A stretch of 64,000 nt of DNA, taken from positions 47,133,212-47,197,211 of the forward strand of contig NC_080680.1 of the NCBI RefSeq assembly GCF_030445035.2, in the 5' to 3' direction. Below, piece by piece: positions 35,691 through 47,293 of this stretch. The translations under genes were made by a program, and so were the position numbers. Below the pieces are notes generated by a model. The model ran no database searches and had not been told where the DNA came from. It saw nothing but the letters and a program-made list of their open reading frames with translations. How positions within the stretch are numbered: the stretch's first letter is position 1; each line of letters starts with the position of its first letter. Source of the DNA: Dasypus novemcinctus (taxonomy: Eukaryota; Chordata; Mammalia; Cingulata; Dasypodidae).

Positions 35691-36330
35691 AAGTGTGTCA
35701 TTAGGATTGTGCTCATGGAATTCACTGGTGTTATGGGCACAGAGTAATGACTTCATTGAGCTGAAAGTAGAAACTGCCACCTGGCTACTTTATGCTCCTA
35801 ATATTAGTGAATCAATAGACAAGAATGAGGAGATTGTACTGCCTGTTGTGATTGAACCTCTCAAGGGGAAATTGGGTTGCTTCTACACAGTGGGCAAAAG
35901 AGAAGTATGTCTGGAATGCAGGTGATCCTTTGATGTGCCGGTTAGTACTCCCATGTCCTGTAATTTATATCAATAGAAAATAACAACAACCCAACATTGG
36001 CAGGACTGGTACTGGCCTAGATCCTTCAGGAATGAACATCAAAGAGTCATACTACCAGGCAAGGATCCATGACCAGGTGAGGTACTTTCTAAGGGTAAAG
36101 GAATATGGAAAGGGTGGTAGAAGAAGATAACCATACATGTCAGCTAAGAACACATGCTCAGTTACAGAAATGAGGGCTATATTTATGAGACTATTTTATA
36201 TTACTATATTTGTGTATATATTAACTAATTTTTCCTTCCCCTCTTCCATTTCGCAACTATCTAAAATAAGATGTATTAACCTTATATCTCAGTATTTCAA
36301 TTACAGAATACCAGATGGTGAATATTACTC
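35690..36330 (+). pseudogene. ERV-L dUTPase and 3' internal remnant
   Basis: The 76-codon open frame 35695-35925 and the following 300 bases resemble the dUTPase-containing 3' end of class III (ERV-L) pol and the short 3' untranslated stretch after it. The frame closes at a TGA (35923-35925) in the middle of the domain, and downstream codons need frame changes. No LTR is clear on either side, and antisense L1 abuts both ends. It cannot be functional as read. ERV-L assignment rests on resemblance; dUTPase motif calls need an alignment. Confidence 0.6.
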
Positions 36331-37799
36331 AAGTAAAAGAGGAATGAATATCCCAAAACTGGATAAAGAAAACTTAGACCTTCTTTTGGGAGGGAGGTTG
36401 GTATGCTTTTGTTTGATGAAGAATAATTGCATTATGTTAGGCAAAAGTCTGGTTTTGCCATTGTCTTTTTGTGGAATTTAAGTATGGTTAAAAGAGGTGT
36501 ATATAGATGCCAGGTTGGATCTAAACAGGTGGATTGTGGTGGATTTGTATAGGGTCAGCTTAGCTTAGATGGAACTACACTTCCCAGATTCCCGTTTCTG
36601 CAGACTTCCATGGTAGTACGAACCACAAGAAACATTCTGTGCCTGAAGGTGTTGTATTCCAAAGTGGTTGTATCAGTTTATACTACCATCAGCTTTGTTT
36701 AAGAGTTCCCCTGGATCTACATCTTCGAGAATATTTAATAGTAATCCTTCTTAATTTTAGCCCACTATAAGGTATAATATGGTTTATCATTGCTACTGTA
36801 ATTTATATTTGTGCAATTACTAATTAGGTAGAGAATTTTTTCATATTTTTATTCTCCATGCACATTTCCTCTTCTACAAAAAGACTACTCCTGCCTTTTG
36901 CCCATTTCTCTATGGCATCATGTGTTGCTTAATTACTGATATACAGAGGGAATTCTTTATATATTCTGGAAAGAAACACTTTCGGGTTATATGTAGTGAT
37001 GTGTGGAAGCCAGCTCATGAGAATGATTGTGTCTTATTCAGTGTTTAATAATATTATGTTGGTAGCTTGAAATAGGCCAATGAAATCATCAAGCCCTACA
37101 ATTCATGATCTGCAGTCCCCAACCCAGCTAATGTTTAAACATTTCCCAGCACACCACTGGTTATATGTGTTGCAAATATCTACTGTTGGTTTATGGCTTG
37201 TCTATAAATTTGTTTGGGATTTTTTTTGAAAACCACAAATATTTAATTTTAATAGTTAAATTTGTCAATTTTTTCAGTTTTGTTAATGCTTTTTTGTGTG
37301 TCTTGTTTAAGAAATTCTTCTCTACTCCAAGCCATAAATTTCTTTTAGAAATTTGAAAATATTGGCCTTCACATCAAAGTCTTTAATAACGTCTACATTT
37401 GACTTTGATATACTGTGTGAGGTAGGAGTCCAATATCAGTTTTCCCATATGGATATTAAATTGTCCCAGCACCCCTTATTGACAAATTCTTCTTTTCCAC
37501 AGTATCTAAAAAGCACCTGCAATATATCATGTCCATATATGTTAGGGTATGTTTCTGGAATTTCTATAGTCCTCCATTACTTCACTTGTCCATTAGAGCA
37601 TCTGTACCACACTACCTTCATTATTTTAACTTTATAATGAAAGTCTCCAAATCTGATTGTTTCACCTTCTACCCTCATCTTATTCTTTTCCAAGAGAGTC
37701 TTTGTTATTTTTTGGCCTTTGGTAATGTAAATAAATTTTAGAATCCACCTGTCAGTTTCTTGGAAAAAACTCATCAGGATTTAGAATTAAATTGCATTG

Positions 37800-38186
37800 G
37801 GGGAAGCAGATTTGGCTCAATGGATAGCGTCCGCCTACCACATGGGAGGTTTAGGGTTCAAACCCAGGGCCTCCTGACCCATGTGATGAGCTGGCCCACT
37901 TGTAGTGCTGATGAGCATAAGGAGTGCCATGCCACACAGGGGTGTTCCCCACATAGGGGAGCCCTACGTGCAAGGAGTGCTCCCCGTAAGGAGCGCCGCC
38001 CAGCGCAAAAAAAGTACAACCTGCCCAGGAGTGGCATTACACACATGCAGCAAGATGATGCAACAAAAAAAGAGACAGAGATTCCCGGTGCCACTGACAA
38101 GAATATAAGTGCACACAGAAGAATGCAGCGAATGGACACAGGAAGCAGATAACAGGGGGGAGAGAGTGGGGAAGGGGAAAGAAAAA
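37800..38186 (+). mobile_element. DAS-SINE
   Basis: Intact head (gaagcagatttggctcaatgg), B box gggttcaaaccca. Perfect target duplication aaattgcattg (37789-37799, 38187-38197). Lacks the (aaat)n tail, ending in gaaaaaaaa. Confidence 0.9.
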
Positions 38187-38912
38187 AAATTGCATTGACT
38201 CTATAGATCAAATTGGGGAGAATTCGCAACTTTACAATAGATATATAGGTTTTGTACAACTTTCATTAAATGAAACTTATACTCTTTGTTGTTATTGTAA
38301 ACCACACTTTTTTTCAAAATTATATTTTCTCTTTATTTCTGATACATAGAAATATATTCTATTGTATGCATTGTTTTTCTATTCTGCCATATTGGTAAGT
38401 TATCTTATTATTAACAATAATTTGTCTGGATATTCTTTGGGATGCTCTACGTAGACAATTATATCTTTATGAATAATGGCTATTCTAAGACTTCTACCAT
38501 TTACTTCTTTTTCCAATCTTTATACTTTGAAAATAATTTTTTCTTGTCTTACTGCATTTGTTAGGAATCCAGTACAATGTTGAACAGAAGTAGTAAGTGC
38601 GAGTTTCTTTACCTTGTTCCCTGTTTTAAAGGTTGTGCTCCTAATTTTTCACCACCAGGGGTTACTGTTTGCTTAATCTTTTGAGATGATTATATGTTTT
38701 TCTCCTTTTGATCTGTTAACATAGTAAATTATACTTATGTATAGTTGCTAATGTTTAATAGCCCTTGAATTTCTGGATAAATTCAACTTGTTTATGATGT
38801 ATTATCCTTTTCAAATAAACTCCTCCATTTGTTTTATTAGCATTTTATTTGAATACTGCAGCCATGTTCATGATTGACATTGACCTATAATATTTCTTTA
38901 TTGTGCTGTCTT

Positions 38913-38932
38913 TGTGTGTGTGTGTGTGTGTG
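38913..38932. repeat. (GT)10 microsatellite
   Basis: Uninterrupted gt units inside the antisense L1. Confidence 0.85.
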
Positions 38933-39589
38933 CATCTTTGGTTTTGATATCAAGGTTATACTGGTCTCATAGATTAAGTTGTGGATGTAAGTCCCTCTTG
39001 TTCTCTGAGACAATGTTAATGATTGGAATGATCTCTTCTTTGAAAGCCTTGTATAACTCATCTGTAAAAAAATCTGAATTTAGTACTTTCTTTATAGAAA
39101 TATTTTAAAATATTAATTTTTAAGTGGTTATCAGACAATTTAGGTTCTCTATTTTTTGTAGATTTGGGTAAATTATAATTTTTCTAGGAATTTGTCCATT
39201 TCACCTAAGTTTTCTAATTGATTCAAAGTAGCTCATTTTTAAAAATCTTTGCCCTATCTTTGATTATGTCCCCTTCTTCTCCTAGTATTATTTATTTGTG
39301 GTTTCTCTTTTTAATTTTCTTAATATTAGCAGAAATTTAACTATTTTATCATCTTTTCATCTATAGTCTTTTGTGGATTATCTTTTATATCTTTGTTTTC
39401 TTTTTCATTAATTTCTGTTTTTATCTTCATTATCTACTTTCTTTATTTGAAGGGAATATTTTCTATTGTTATTTTCCTAATTTCCTAAGCATTTAGATCA
39501 ATATTTACTTTAATGAACAATTTTAACTATATCCTACAGAACATTGTAGGTAGTAGTTTCATTATCATTCTTTTTTTTTCATCATTCAG

Positions 39590-40022
39590 TTTATTTTTTT
39601 TAAGATTTATTTTTTATTTATTTTCCCTTCTTCACCCCCCACCCCCACCCCCTTGCCCTGTTGTCTGCTCTCTGTGTCCATTCACTGTGTGTGTTCTTGT
39701 GTCCTCTTGGATTCCTGTCAGTGGCACTGGGAATCTGTGTCTCTTTTAATTGCGTTATCTTGCTGCGTCAGCTCTCCGCGTATGTTGCACCACTACTGGG
39801 CAGGCTGCACTTTTTTGTGCGGGGCGGCTCTCCTTATGGGGCACACTCCTAGCTCATGGGACTCCCCTACGCGGGGGACACCCCTGCACGGCACGGCACT
39901 CCTTGCTCGCATCAGCACTGCATGTGGGCCAGCTCCACACGGGTCAGGAGGCCCTGGGTTTTAACCCTGGAACTCCTATGTGGTAGGCAGATGCTCTATC
40001 AGTTGAGTCAAATCCGCTTCCC
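39590..40022 (-). mobile_element. DAS-SINE, antisense
   Basis: Reverse-complement tail, body, B-box complement near 39957, head complement aaatccgcttcccc at 40010-40023. Short target match cagttt on both sides. Confidence 0.87.
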
Positions 40023-40074
40023 CAGTTTTTAGTATTTTTAAATCTCCACTATCATTTCTTTTTCAGGGGCTGGA

Positions 40075-40774
40075 TGCATTTTTTAAAGCAGTTGTTGGTT
40101 TACAGAAAAATCATGCAGAAAGTACAGAGTTCCCTTCATACACACAGTTTTTCCTATTATTAATATTTTGCACTTATGTGGTACTTTTGTTACAATTGAT
40201 GAAACAACATAATTATAATTACACTATTAATTTTAGCCAACTGTTTACATTAGGGTTCACTATGTTGAACGGGTCTATAGTTTTATGTGTATGTGCACTA
40301 ATTTATATTAAACAAATTTCCTTTTATTACTTTAAAATATACAATTAAATGATGCTAATTATAGCCATGAAGCTATACCTTCATCACCATCATCCATTGC
40401 CAAAACTTTTCCATCACCCCAAACAGAAACTCTGTACCAATTAAACATTAATTCCGCATTGTTGTCCCTTACTTGGCCCCTGGTAACCTGTATTCTAGTT
40501 TCTGACTTTATGAATTTGCCTATACTGCTTATTTCACATAAGTGAGATAATCAGTATTTGTCCTTTTGTGCCTGGCTTATTTCACTCACCACGATGTCTT
40601 CAAGGTTCATCCATCTTGTCACATGTATCAGGACTTCATTCCTTCTTATGGTTGAATAATATTCCATTGTACGTATATACCACATTTTGTTATTCATCAG
40701 TTGATGGACACTTGGGTTGCTTCTACCTTTTGCAAATTGTGAATAAGGGCACTATAAACATTGGTGTTCAGATA
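40075..40774 (-). mobile_element. L1 3' end, antisense
   Basis: aaaacttttccatcacccc, gacttcattccttcttatgg, ataatattccattgtac, atcagttgatggacacttgg. It stops at the hairpin at 40771-40798, where the ERV-L LTR appears to begin. Confidence 0.65.
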
Positions 40775-40784
40775 TCTCACAGTA

Positions 40785-41131
40785 ACTGTGAGAATATCTC
40801 ATGGACTTCAATCATCAGGAAGTTGGTTTCTCTATGGCTGATTACATCAACAATCAACTGAGGAGATTGCCTTCAGCCACGAGAGCAGCCTCATCCAATC
40901 AGTTGAAGGATTTAAAGGCCTTTTAAAGGAGAAGCAATGATTCCAACAATCAGAAGGAGAATTTCCATCTCTACTTCAGCCAGCCATCTTCTCCTGGGGA
41001 ATTCATTGAAAACTTTCATTGGAGTTCCCAGCTTGTGGCCTGTGGCCTGCTTTATGGAATTTATACTTGCCCATTCATATGTATATATCCTGTCAGTTCT
41101 GTTTCCCTACAAAAACCTGGCTAATACAGAT
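40785..41131 (+). repeat. 5' LTR of the ERV-L remnant
   Basis: The 3' border is recognisable as aaaacctggctaatacagat followed by the PBS, a standard ERV-L LTR ending. The 5' border near 40785 is inferred from where L1 similarity stops. Confidence 0.6.
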
Positions 41132-41149
41132 TTTGGTATTGGGAGTGGT
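41132..41149 (+). other. ERV-L primer-binding site remnant
   Basis: ttggtattgggagtgg immediately follows the LTR, resembling the tRNA-Leu complementary site of ERV-L with a few changes. Confidence 0.6.
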
Positions 41150-41689
41150 TTTGAGAAACAGAATTTTAAGGATGAAATTTCTGAGTTGGTTCTGGGGGTT
41201 TGGGAATCGGTTCTCTAACCTGATTAGATTCAAAGGCACTAATGACTCTTTCCAACAATTGAGATAGCACTGATAGTCCATGGTGAGTTGGCAATAGAGA
41301 TACATAAAATACCACCATTGGATACAACTATTTAAATTCTTATAAGAAGCAAAGCTCTGGCTGACAGTGTTTTTGACACCTTACCCAAGTTTTGTGTAGT
41401 TAAAAAAAAAGTATGATGATGTTGGCTGGTTGTTCCTACAATTGTAAAAAAATAAATAAAAGGGAAAGCACTTAAGCCTTCAAATTCCCAACTTAAGCAC
41501 CATATGAAGGACATGAAAGTTTCTGTGTTTGCCTTGAAAGAAAATCTTATTTTGTATAGCTGAAGACTTGGGATTTCTAAAAACTTGTTCTACAATCTCA
41601 CTGTGAGAGTGGTTGAATTATAATGCAAACAGAATTCCCAAACTCACAGGGTGTCTGCTGTTAAAGTGAGGGCATTGACTGGAAAGGAA

Positions 41690-43080
41690 TGGGATCCTGA
41701 GAACTGGGATGGGGACATACGGTTTGATAATAATAAAGGTGGGGATATTGAAACCCTAGATTCTGCTTAGTCTTTGCCAGATAAAACGGTAATGGTCTGC
41801 CCTGAGGAATTAACCACCCAATCTCCAATCTGTCCTGAGGAGTCAGCTATTCAACCTCCTCCTGAAGAGATTAACCCTGCTGTGCCTAATAAACCTATAA
41901 CCACCTCCCTTGAGGAAACAGCCCTTACACCTCTGTCTGAAGGGAATAATCCTGTTTCACCAGATGAAACTGCAATGGAAAGTCCTGAGGTAGTTGGTTT
42001 GTAAGACACTTCTAATCCTTCACATGGTCTACCCCCACCATCTCTCTTTTCTTCCAGACCTATAATCTATAAATCCCAACAGGCCTGAAAAGGTGAGGAA
42101 TAATGTGTGACCCATGAAGAAGTACACTCTAGTCCAAAAGAACCCAGGAGTTTTCCAATTTCTATAGACAGAAATCAGAGGAATGTGTGTGGGAATGGAT
42201 ATTAACTGTACAGGATAATACTGGAAGGAATATAAAGTTGAATCAGGTTGGATTTATTGATACGGGCCACTAAGCAGAGATTATGGATTCAGTGTTGAAG
42301 CCTGAGGGGTTAGAAAGGGCTCTAACAGTTTGTTCAGGTGGTTGACTAAAGCATGGATCAAAAGGTGGGCTATACTGCTTGAAGTCAAAATGCCAGAACT
42401 TCCCTGACTTCTCTGGTATACTGTAAAAGAGGTGTCCCAAAGGCTTACAGAGATTGGAATGTTAGAATGGATTTGTCGTGTAAGACCTGCTCATCCATCC
42501 TAGGAATGTCCAGAGGATACACCTATCACCAGAACTGTGAGGAATAAATTTATGAAACTAACTCCATCATCCCTGAAGAGATCTATGGTTATTCTTCTCT
42601 GTAGGTCAGATATTACTTTGGAAACTGCTATCACTGAACTTGGATGCTTACACAAAATGGGGATGATTGGATCCCAGGTTGGCAGAAGTCAAGTGGCAAT
42701 ACTTAATAGATAAAGGCAGGGTGGGCGTAGCTACCATAATAACAGTAGACTAAAAGCAATAATCAAAGTAGTCTGACTGACACAGACTTATGTGTGATGC
42801 GTTGGTAAATAGATCATGGTGTACCTAGCAGTGAAATAGATGGGCAGTCTACTAAATTCCTATTTGATCTGTATAAGCAGAAGTGTTCTAGGTCAAGTGA
42901 ACAAAAGTCTAACTTCAATTACAGAAACAGAGTCACAGGCCCTTAATCACTACCCTCACTTGAGATAGTTTATAGACCCCGAGCCTATTGAATGAAGGGA
43001 AGGCCAGGTCCCCATGGGGAAGGACCCTAATACATTGCCAAATGTTTACACTATTAATCTTCCTCAGCCTTCTCCAGACC
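41690..43080 (+). pseudogene. ERV-L gag-region remnant
   Basis: Between the PBS and the protease motif lies gag-position sequence. The only sizeable frame is 41774-42004 (76 codons), rich in Pro, Glu and Thr with recurring P-E-E/S motifs; downstream frames are short and stopped. No major homology region or zinc knuckle could be confirmed by eye. Confidence 0.5.
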
Positions 43081-43119
43081 TATGGCCTTTACCAGGGTGA
43101 CTGTATCCTAGGAAAAAGG

Positions 43120-43360
43120 AAATGATCAGATATTGGGGATTATTAGACACTAGCGCTAAAGTGACATTGCTTCTAGGAGACCAAAATGTCACTCTGGTCC
43201 AGCAATCTGAGTAGGGGCTTATGGAGGTCAGGTGATCAAAGGAGTTTTATCTCAGGTTCATCTTACAGTGAGTCCCATGGATCCCCAGACCCATTCTGTG
43301 GTTATTTCCCCAGTTCCAAAATGCAAAATTGGAATAGACATACTCAGTAATTGGTAGAAT
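43120..43360 (+). pseudogene. ERV-L protease remnant
   Basis: LLDTSA at about 43140-43157 (catalytic Asp codon gac 43146-43148) is the retropepsin active-site motif, and a GIDIL motif near 43330-43345 is the C-terminal alpha-helix motif. A stop (gagtag, about 43212) interrupts the frame between them. Confidence 0.65.
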
Positions 43361-43459
43361 CCCCTTAGTGATTCCCTGACATGTGAATTGAGGGCTATTA
43401 TTGTAGGGAAGGCCAACTGGAAGCCACTAGAACTACCTCTACCTAGCAAAAGAGTAAAT

Positions 43460-44200
43460 TAAAAGCAGTACATTACTGGAGGGATTGCAGAGATTAATGC
43501 TACCATCGAGGAATTGATGAAGGATGCAAGGGTGGTGATTCCCACCACATCCCCATTCAACTCTCCTATTTGGCCTGTGCAGAAAACTGATGGATCTTGG
43601 AGAATGACAATGGATTATCATGAACTTAAGAAAGTGGAGACTTTAATTGCAGTTGCTGTTCCAGTTGTGGTATTGCTGCTTTAACTTATCAAGACATCCC
43701 CTCATAGGTGCTTTTTCTCTTAATTTCTGTTAGTTTAGAGACCACCAGAAACAGTTTTCTTTCAGCTGGCAAGGCCAGCAATATACCTACAGCATCCTAC
43801 CTCAGGGGTATATCAACTCTCCTGTCCCAATGTCATAACCTAGCCCACAGGGACCTTGATTGTCTCTCCATCTGATGAGGCATCACACTAGTCCATTAAA
43901 CTGATGGTATCATGTTGAATGGACCTAGTGAGCAAGAAGTAATAACTACTGTAAACTTATTGGTAAGGCATTTGCGCGTCAGAGTGTGGGAGATAAACCC
44001 AACAAAAATTCAGGGGCCTTCCACCTCGGTGCAATTTCTAGACGTCAAGATATCTCTTCTAAGGTGAAGGATAAACTGTTGCATCTGGTCTTGTATACAA
44101 CTAAAAAAGAGGCACAATGCCTATTTGGCCTCTTTGGATTTTGGAGACAACATATTCCTCATTTGGATATGCTGCTCTGGCCCATTTACTGAGTGATGCA
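43460..44200 (+). pseudogene. ERV-L reverse transcriptase remnant
   Basis: The N-terminal fingers are readable ([11 protein letters not shown], about 43553-43587) and LPQG is present (43797-43808). The YxDD catalytic box at 43894-43911 is ruined: it lies in a different frame, has a stop just before, and the second Asp position reads Gly. Thus at least one frameshift lies between 43808 and 43900. Confidence 0.75.
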
Positions 44201-44229
44201 AAAGGCTATTAGTTTTGAATGGGGATCAG

Positions 44230-44640
44230 AACAAAAGGAGGATCTTCAACAGATCCAGGCTGCAGTGCAAGCTGTACTGTCTCTTGGGCCATATGATCCA
44301 GCAGATCCAATGATGCTGCCTGGGACTTCTGTCAGACCCTTATAGGAGAGTCACAGTGCCAACTATTAGGATTTTGGAGCAAAGCCCTGCCATTCTCTGC
44401 AGATAACTACTCTCTTTTGAGAAACAGCTTTGGACCTGCTTCTGGGCCTCAGTAGAGACTGAACACTTAACCATAGGCCACCAAGTTACCATGGAATCTG
44501 AGTTGCCCATCATGAATTGGGTGATGTCTGACCCACCAAGCCATAAAGTTGGGTGTGCACAGAAGCAGCACTCCATCATAAAATGGAAGTGGTATATACA
44601 AGTTAGAGTTTGAGCAGGTCCTGAATACATAAATAAGTTA
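44230..44640 (+). pseudogene. ERV-L RNase H region remnant
   Basis: ggattttggagcaaagccc (44371-44389) and the following block resemble the ERV-L RNase H segment, with frame changes at about 44420-44450. Assignment rests on position after RT and recognisable wording. Confidence 0.5.
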
Positions 44641-44988
44641 CATGAGGAAGTGGCCCAAATGCCCATGGCCCCTACTCCCCATCTATGGCCTCCCGGGGAT
44701 TTCCTTACAATCAGTTGCCTAAGAAAGAGAAAACTCAGGCCTGGATTACAAACAGTTATGCATAATATACTGGTACCACCTGAAAGTGGACAGCTGCAGT
44801 ACTATAGCCCCTTTCTGAGACATTCCTGAAGGATAGAGGTGAAAAGTAAATCCTTTCGGTGGGCAGAACTTCAAGCTTGGAAAGAGAAATTGCTGGAGGT
44901 GTGCTTGCACACTTATTCATGGTTTGGCTGGATGGTCAGGGACTTGGAAAGAACATGACTGAAAATTGCTGATAAAGAGGTCTGGGGG

Positions 44989-45552
44989 ACGTATATATCT
45001 TCAAAAAATACTATTTATAAAAAGGATGGGGGTGGCAGGTGGGGAGTGGGTTATATGGGAACCTCTTTGTTTTTTTTGTTTGTTTGTTTGTTTGTTTTTG
45101 TTTTAAAGATTTATTTATTTTTATTTAATTCCCCCCTTCCCCGGGTTGTCTGTTCTCTGTGTCTGTTTGCTGCGTCCTTGTTTCTTTGTCCGATTCTGTT
45201 GTCGTCAGCGGCACGGGAAGTGTGGGCGGCGCCATTCCTGGGCAAGCTGCACTTTCTTTCGCGCTGGGCGGCTCTCCTTACCGGAGCACTCCATGCGGGC
45301 GCACTCCTTGCGGGTGCGCTCCTTGCGCGTGGGGCTCCCCTACGGCCCTGCGTGGCCGTGGCGTGGCACTCCTTGCGCGCATCAGCACTGCGCATGGGCC
45401 AGCTCACCACAGGTTAAGGAGGCCCGGGGTTTGAACCGCGTACCTCCCATGTGGTAGACGGATGCCCTAATCACTGGGCCAAGTCGTTTCCCTCTTTGTT
45501 TTTTAATGTAAAGTTCTTTGTGATCTATTAACTTTAATTAAAAAAATGTATA
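44989..45552 (+). mobile_element. 5'-truncated L1 3' end inserted in the ERV-L
   Basis: About 150 bases of L1 3'UTR (aggtggggagtgggttatat, gtgatctattaacttta) ending ataataaaaaaaa, flanked by the target duplication aaagaggtctgggg (about 44975-44988 and 45553-45568). It is itself split by a DAS-SINE. Similar 3' end at 60124-60272. Confidence 0.75.
45076..45490 (-). mobile_element. DAS-SINE, antisense, nested in the L1
   Basis: Complement of tail, body and head. Target duplication cctctttgttttt (45062-45074 and 45491-45503). The body carries extra gggcgcactccttgcg-type units near 45295-45330. Confidence 0.9.
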
Positions 45553-45842
45553 ATAAAAAAAAAGAGGTCTGGGGTGGGGTATGTGGATAGGTGTTTCTGA
45601 ATGGGCAAAAAACATGAAGATATTTGTCTTCCACGTGAATACTTACTAGAGGGTGACTTCAGCAGAGGAAGATTTTAAAAATCAAGTGGAAAAGATGACT
45701 CATTCTGTGGCTACCACTTGGCTTCTTTCCCCAGTTATTTACCCAATGGGCACATGAACAAAGTGGCTATGGTGGTAGAGTCAGAAGTTAAGCATAGGCT
45801 CAGCAACGTGACTTCCACTCACCAAGGCTGAAATGGCTATAG

Positions 45843-46352
45843 CCAATTGCTGAGTGCCCAGTCTTCCAGCAGCAGAAACCAACACTCAGGCCCCAATATG
45901 ATACCATTCCCCAAGGTGATCGGCCTCATACCTGGTGGCAGGTTGACTATATTGGACTATTTCCACCATGGAAGGGGCACCATTTTGTTCTAACTTCAAT
46001 AGACACGTACTCCAGATATGGGTTTGCCTTTCTTGCACACAATACTTCTGGCAAAACTACCATCTGTGGACTTACAAAATGCCTTATCCATAATCATGGT
46101 ATTCCACATAGTATTGCTTCTGATCAAGGAACTCACTTTATAGCAAAGGAAATAAAGGAATGGGCGCATGCTCATGGAATTCATTGGTCTTACCATATTT
46201 CCCATCATCCTAAAGCAGACGGGTTGACAGAATGGTTTTTGGAAGACTCAATTATTGTGCCAATTGGGTGGCAATACCTTGCACATCTGGAACAACATTC
46301 TCCAGAAAATTGTATATGCTCTAAATCAGCATCCATTCTATGGCCTTCTTGA
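45843..46352 (+). pseudogene. ERV-L integrase catalytic core, frame still open
   Basis: A stop-to-stop frame of 169 codons (TAG 45840-45842 to TGA 46350-46352) contains the integrase core. Asp in VDYIG (codon 45945), Asp in SDQGTHF (codon 46122) and Glu in GLTEW (codon 46230) are all in this one frame, with exactly 35 residues between the second Asp and the Glu, the DD35E spacing of retroviral integrases. The N-terminal HHCC zinc region is not in this frame and the C-terminal domain is cut off by the L1 junction, so an active integrase is not expected. There is no conventional start; it is described as a remnant. Confidence 0.8.
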
Positions 46353-46669
46353 ATGTGTATATTCATGTGATTTGTTAAATTTGGAAAGCTTTCTGCCATT
46401 ATGTCTTTTTATTCTTTCTGCCCCTTTCTATCTTTCTTCTCCTTCTGGGACTGCCATAATGCATATATTGGTATGCTTAATACTGCTCCACAAGTTTCTT
46501 AGACTATATTCATACTTTTTCTTCTTTTTTCTTTCTGCTCCTTAACCTGATTCATTTCAATTGTCTTGTTTTGAGATCTGTAATTCCTTCTTCTGTCATC
46601 TACAAACTGCTGTTGAAACACTCTAGGAAATTCTTTGTTTTATAATTGTAGTCTTCAACTCTAGTATTG

Positions 46670-47097
46670 CTTTTTTTTTTTTTTAAGATTTTATTTATTT
46701 TCTTTCTTTCTCTCCCCTTCCCCCCCACCCCAGTTGTCTGTTCTCTGTGTCTTTTTGCTGTGTCTTCTTCTTTGTCCGCTTCTGTTGTTGTCAGCAGCAT
46801 GGGAATCTGTGTTTCTTTTTGTTGCATCATCTTGTTGTGTCAGCTCTCTTTGTGGGTGGCACCATTCTTAGGCAGGCTGCACTTTCTTTCACGCTGGGCG
46901 GCTCTCCTTATGGGGCGCACTCCTTGCGTGTGAGGCTCCCCTACGCGGGGGACACCCCTGCATGGCACGGCACTCCTTGCGCTCATCAGCACTGCGCATG
47001 GGCCAGCTCCACATGGGTCAAGGAGGCCCGGGGTTTGAACCTTGGACCTCCCATGTGGTAGATGGATGCCCTAACCACTGGGCCAAGTCCGCTTCCC
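46670..47097 (-). mobile_element. DAS-SINE, antisense
   Basis: Full-length, with target duplication ctagtattg (46661-46669, 47099-47107). B-box complement near 47033. Confidence 0.9.
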
Positions 47098-47293
47098 ACT
47101 AGTATTGTTTTTTGATTCCTTTTGAGAATCTCATATTGTTCATTTGTTTTCCTCATATCTTTTACTTCTTTCTCCAAGTTTTCCTTTATCTCCCTGAACA
47201 TACTGATGATCATTTTTACAGTCTTTGTGCAGTATATTTATTGTCTGCTCTTCGTTGATGATTTCTGGGTCTTCATCTAATTTCTTTGGAGGG

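Larger units (their letters stand above)
36655..39589 (-). mobile_element. Antisense L1 ORF2, about 2.5 kb, split by a DAS-SINE
   Basis: Long antisense L1 with reverse-transcriptase-region wording (catttgttaggaatccagta, gtacaatgttgaacagaag) and C-terminal wording near 36660-36900. Many stops; dead. Interrupted at 37800-38186. (GT)10 at 38913-38932. Confidence 0.65.
40785..46352 (+). mobile_element. ERV-L (class III) provirus remnant, 3'-truncated
   Basis: A 5' LTR (about 40785-41131) is followed by an ERV-L-type leucine tRNA primer-binding-site remnant and by gag, protease, RT, RNase H and integrase remnants in retroviral order on the + strand. It ends abruptly at about 46352 against an antisense L1, so the 3' internal end and 3' LTR are missing. 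Multiple stops and shifts make all but the integrase core unreadable as protein. Interrupted at 44989-45552 by an L1 3' end with its own SINE. Confidence 0.8.

Noticed and set aside
41132..46352. Intact infectious retrovirus
   Set aside because: Stops in protease and RNase H regions, a destroyed RT box, an L1 plus SINE insertion, and a missing 3' end make it a fossil.
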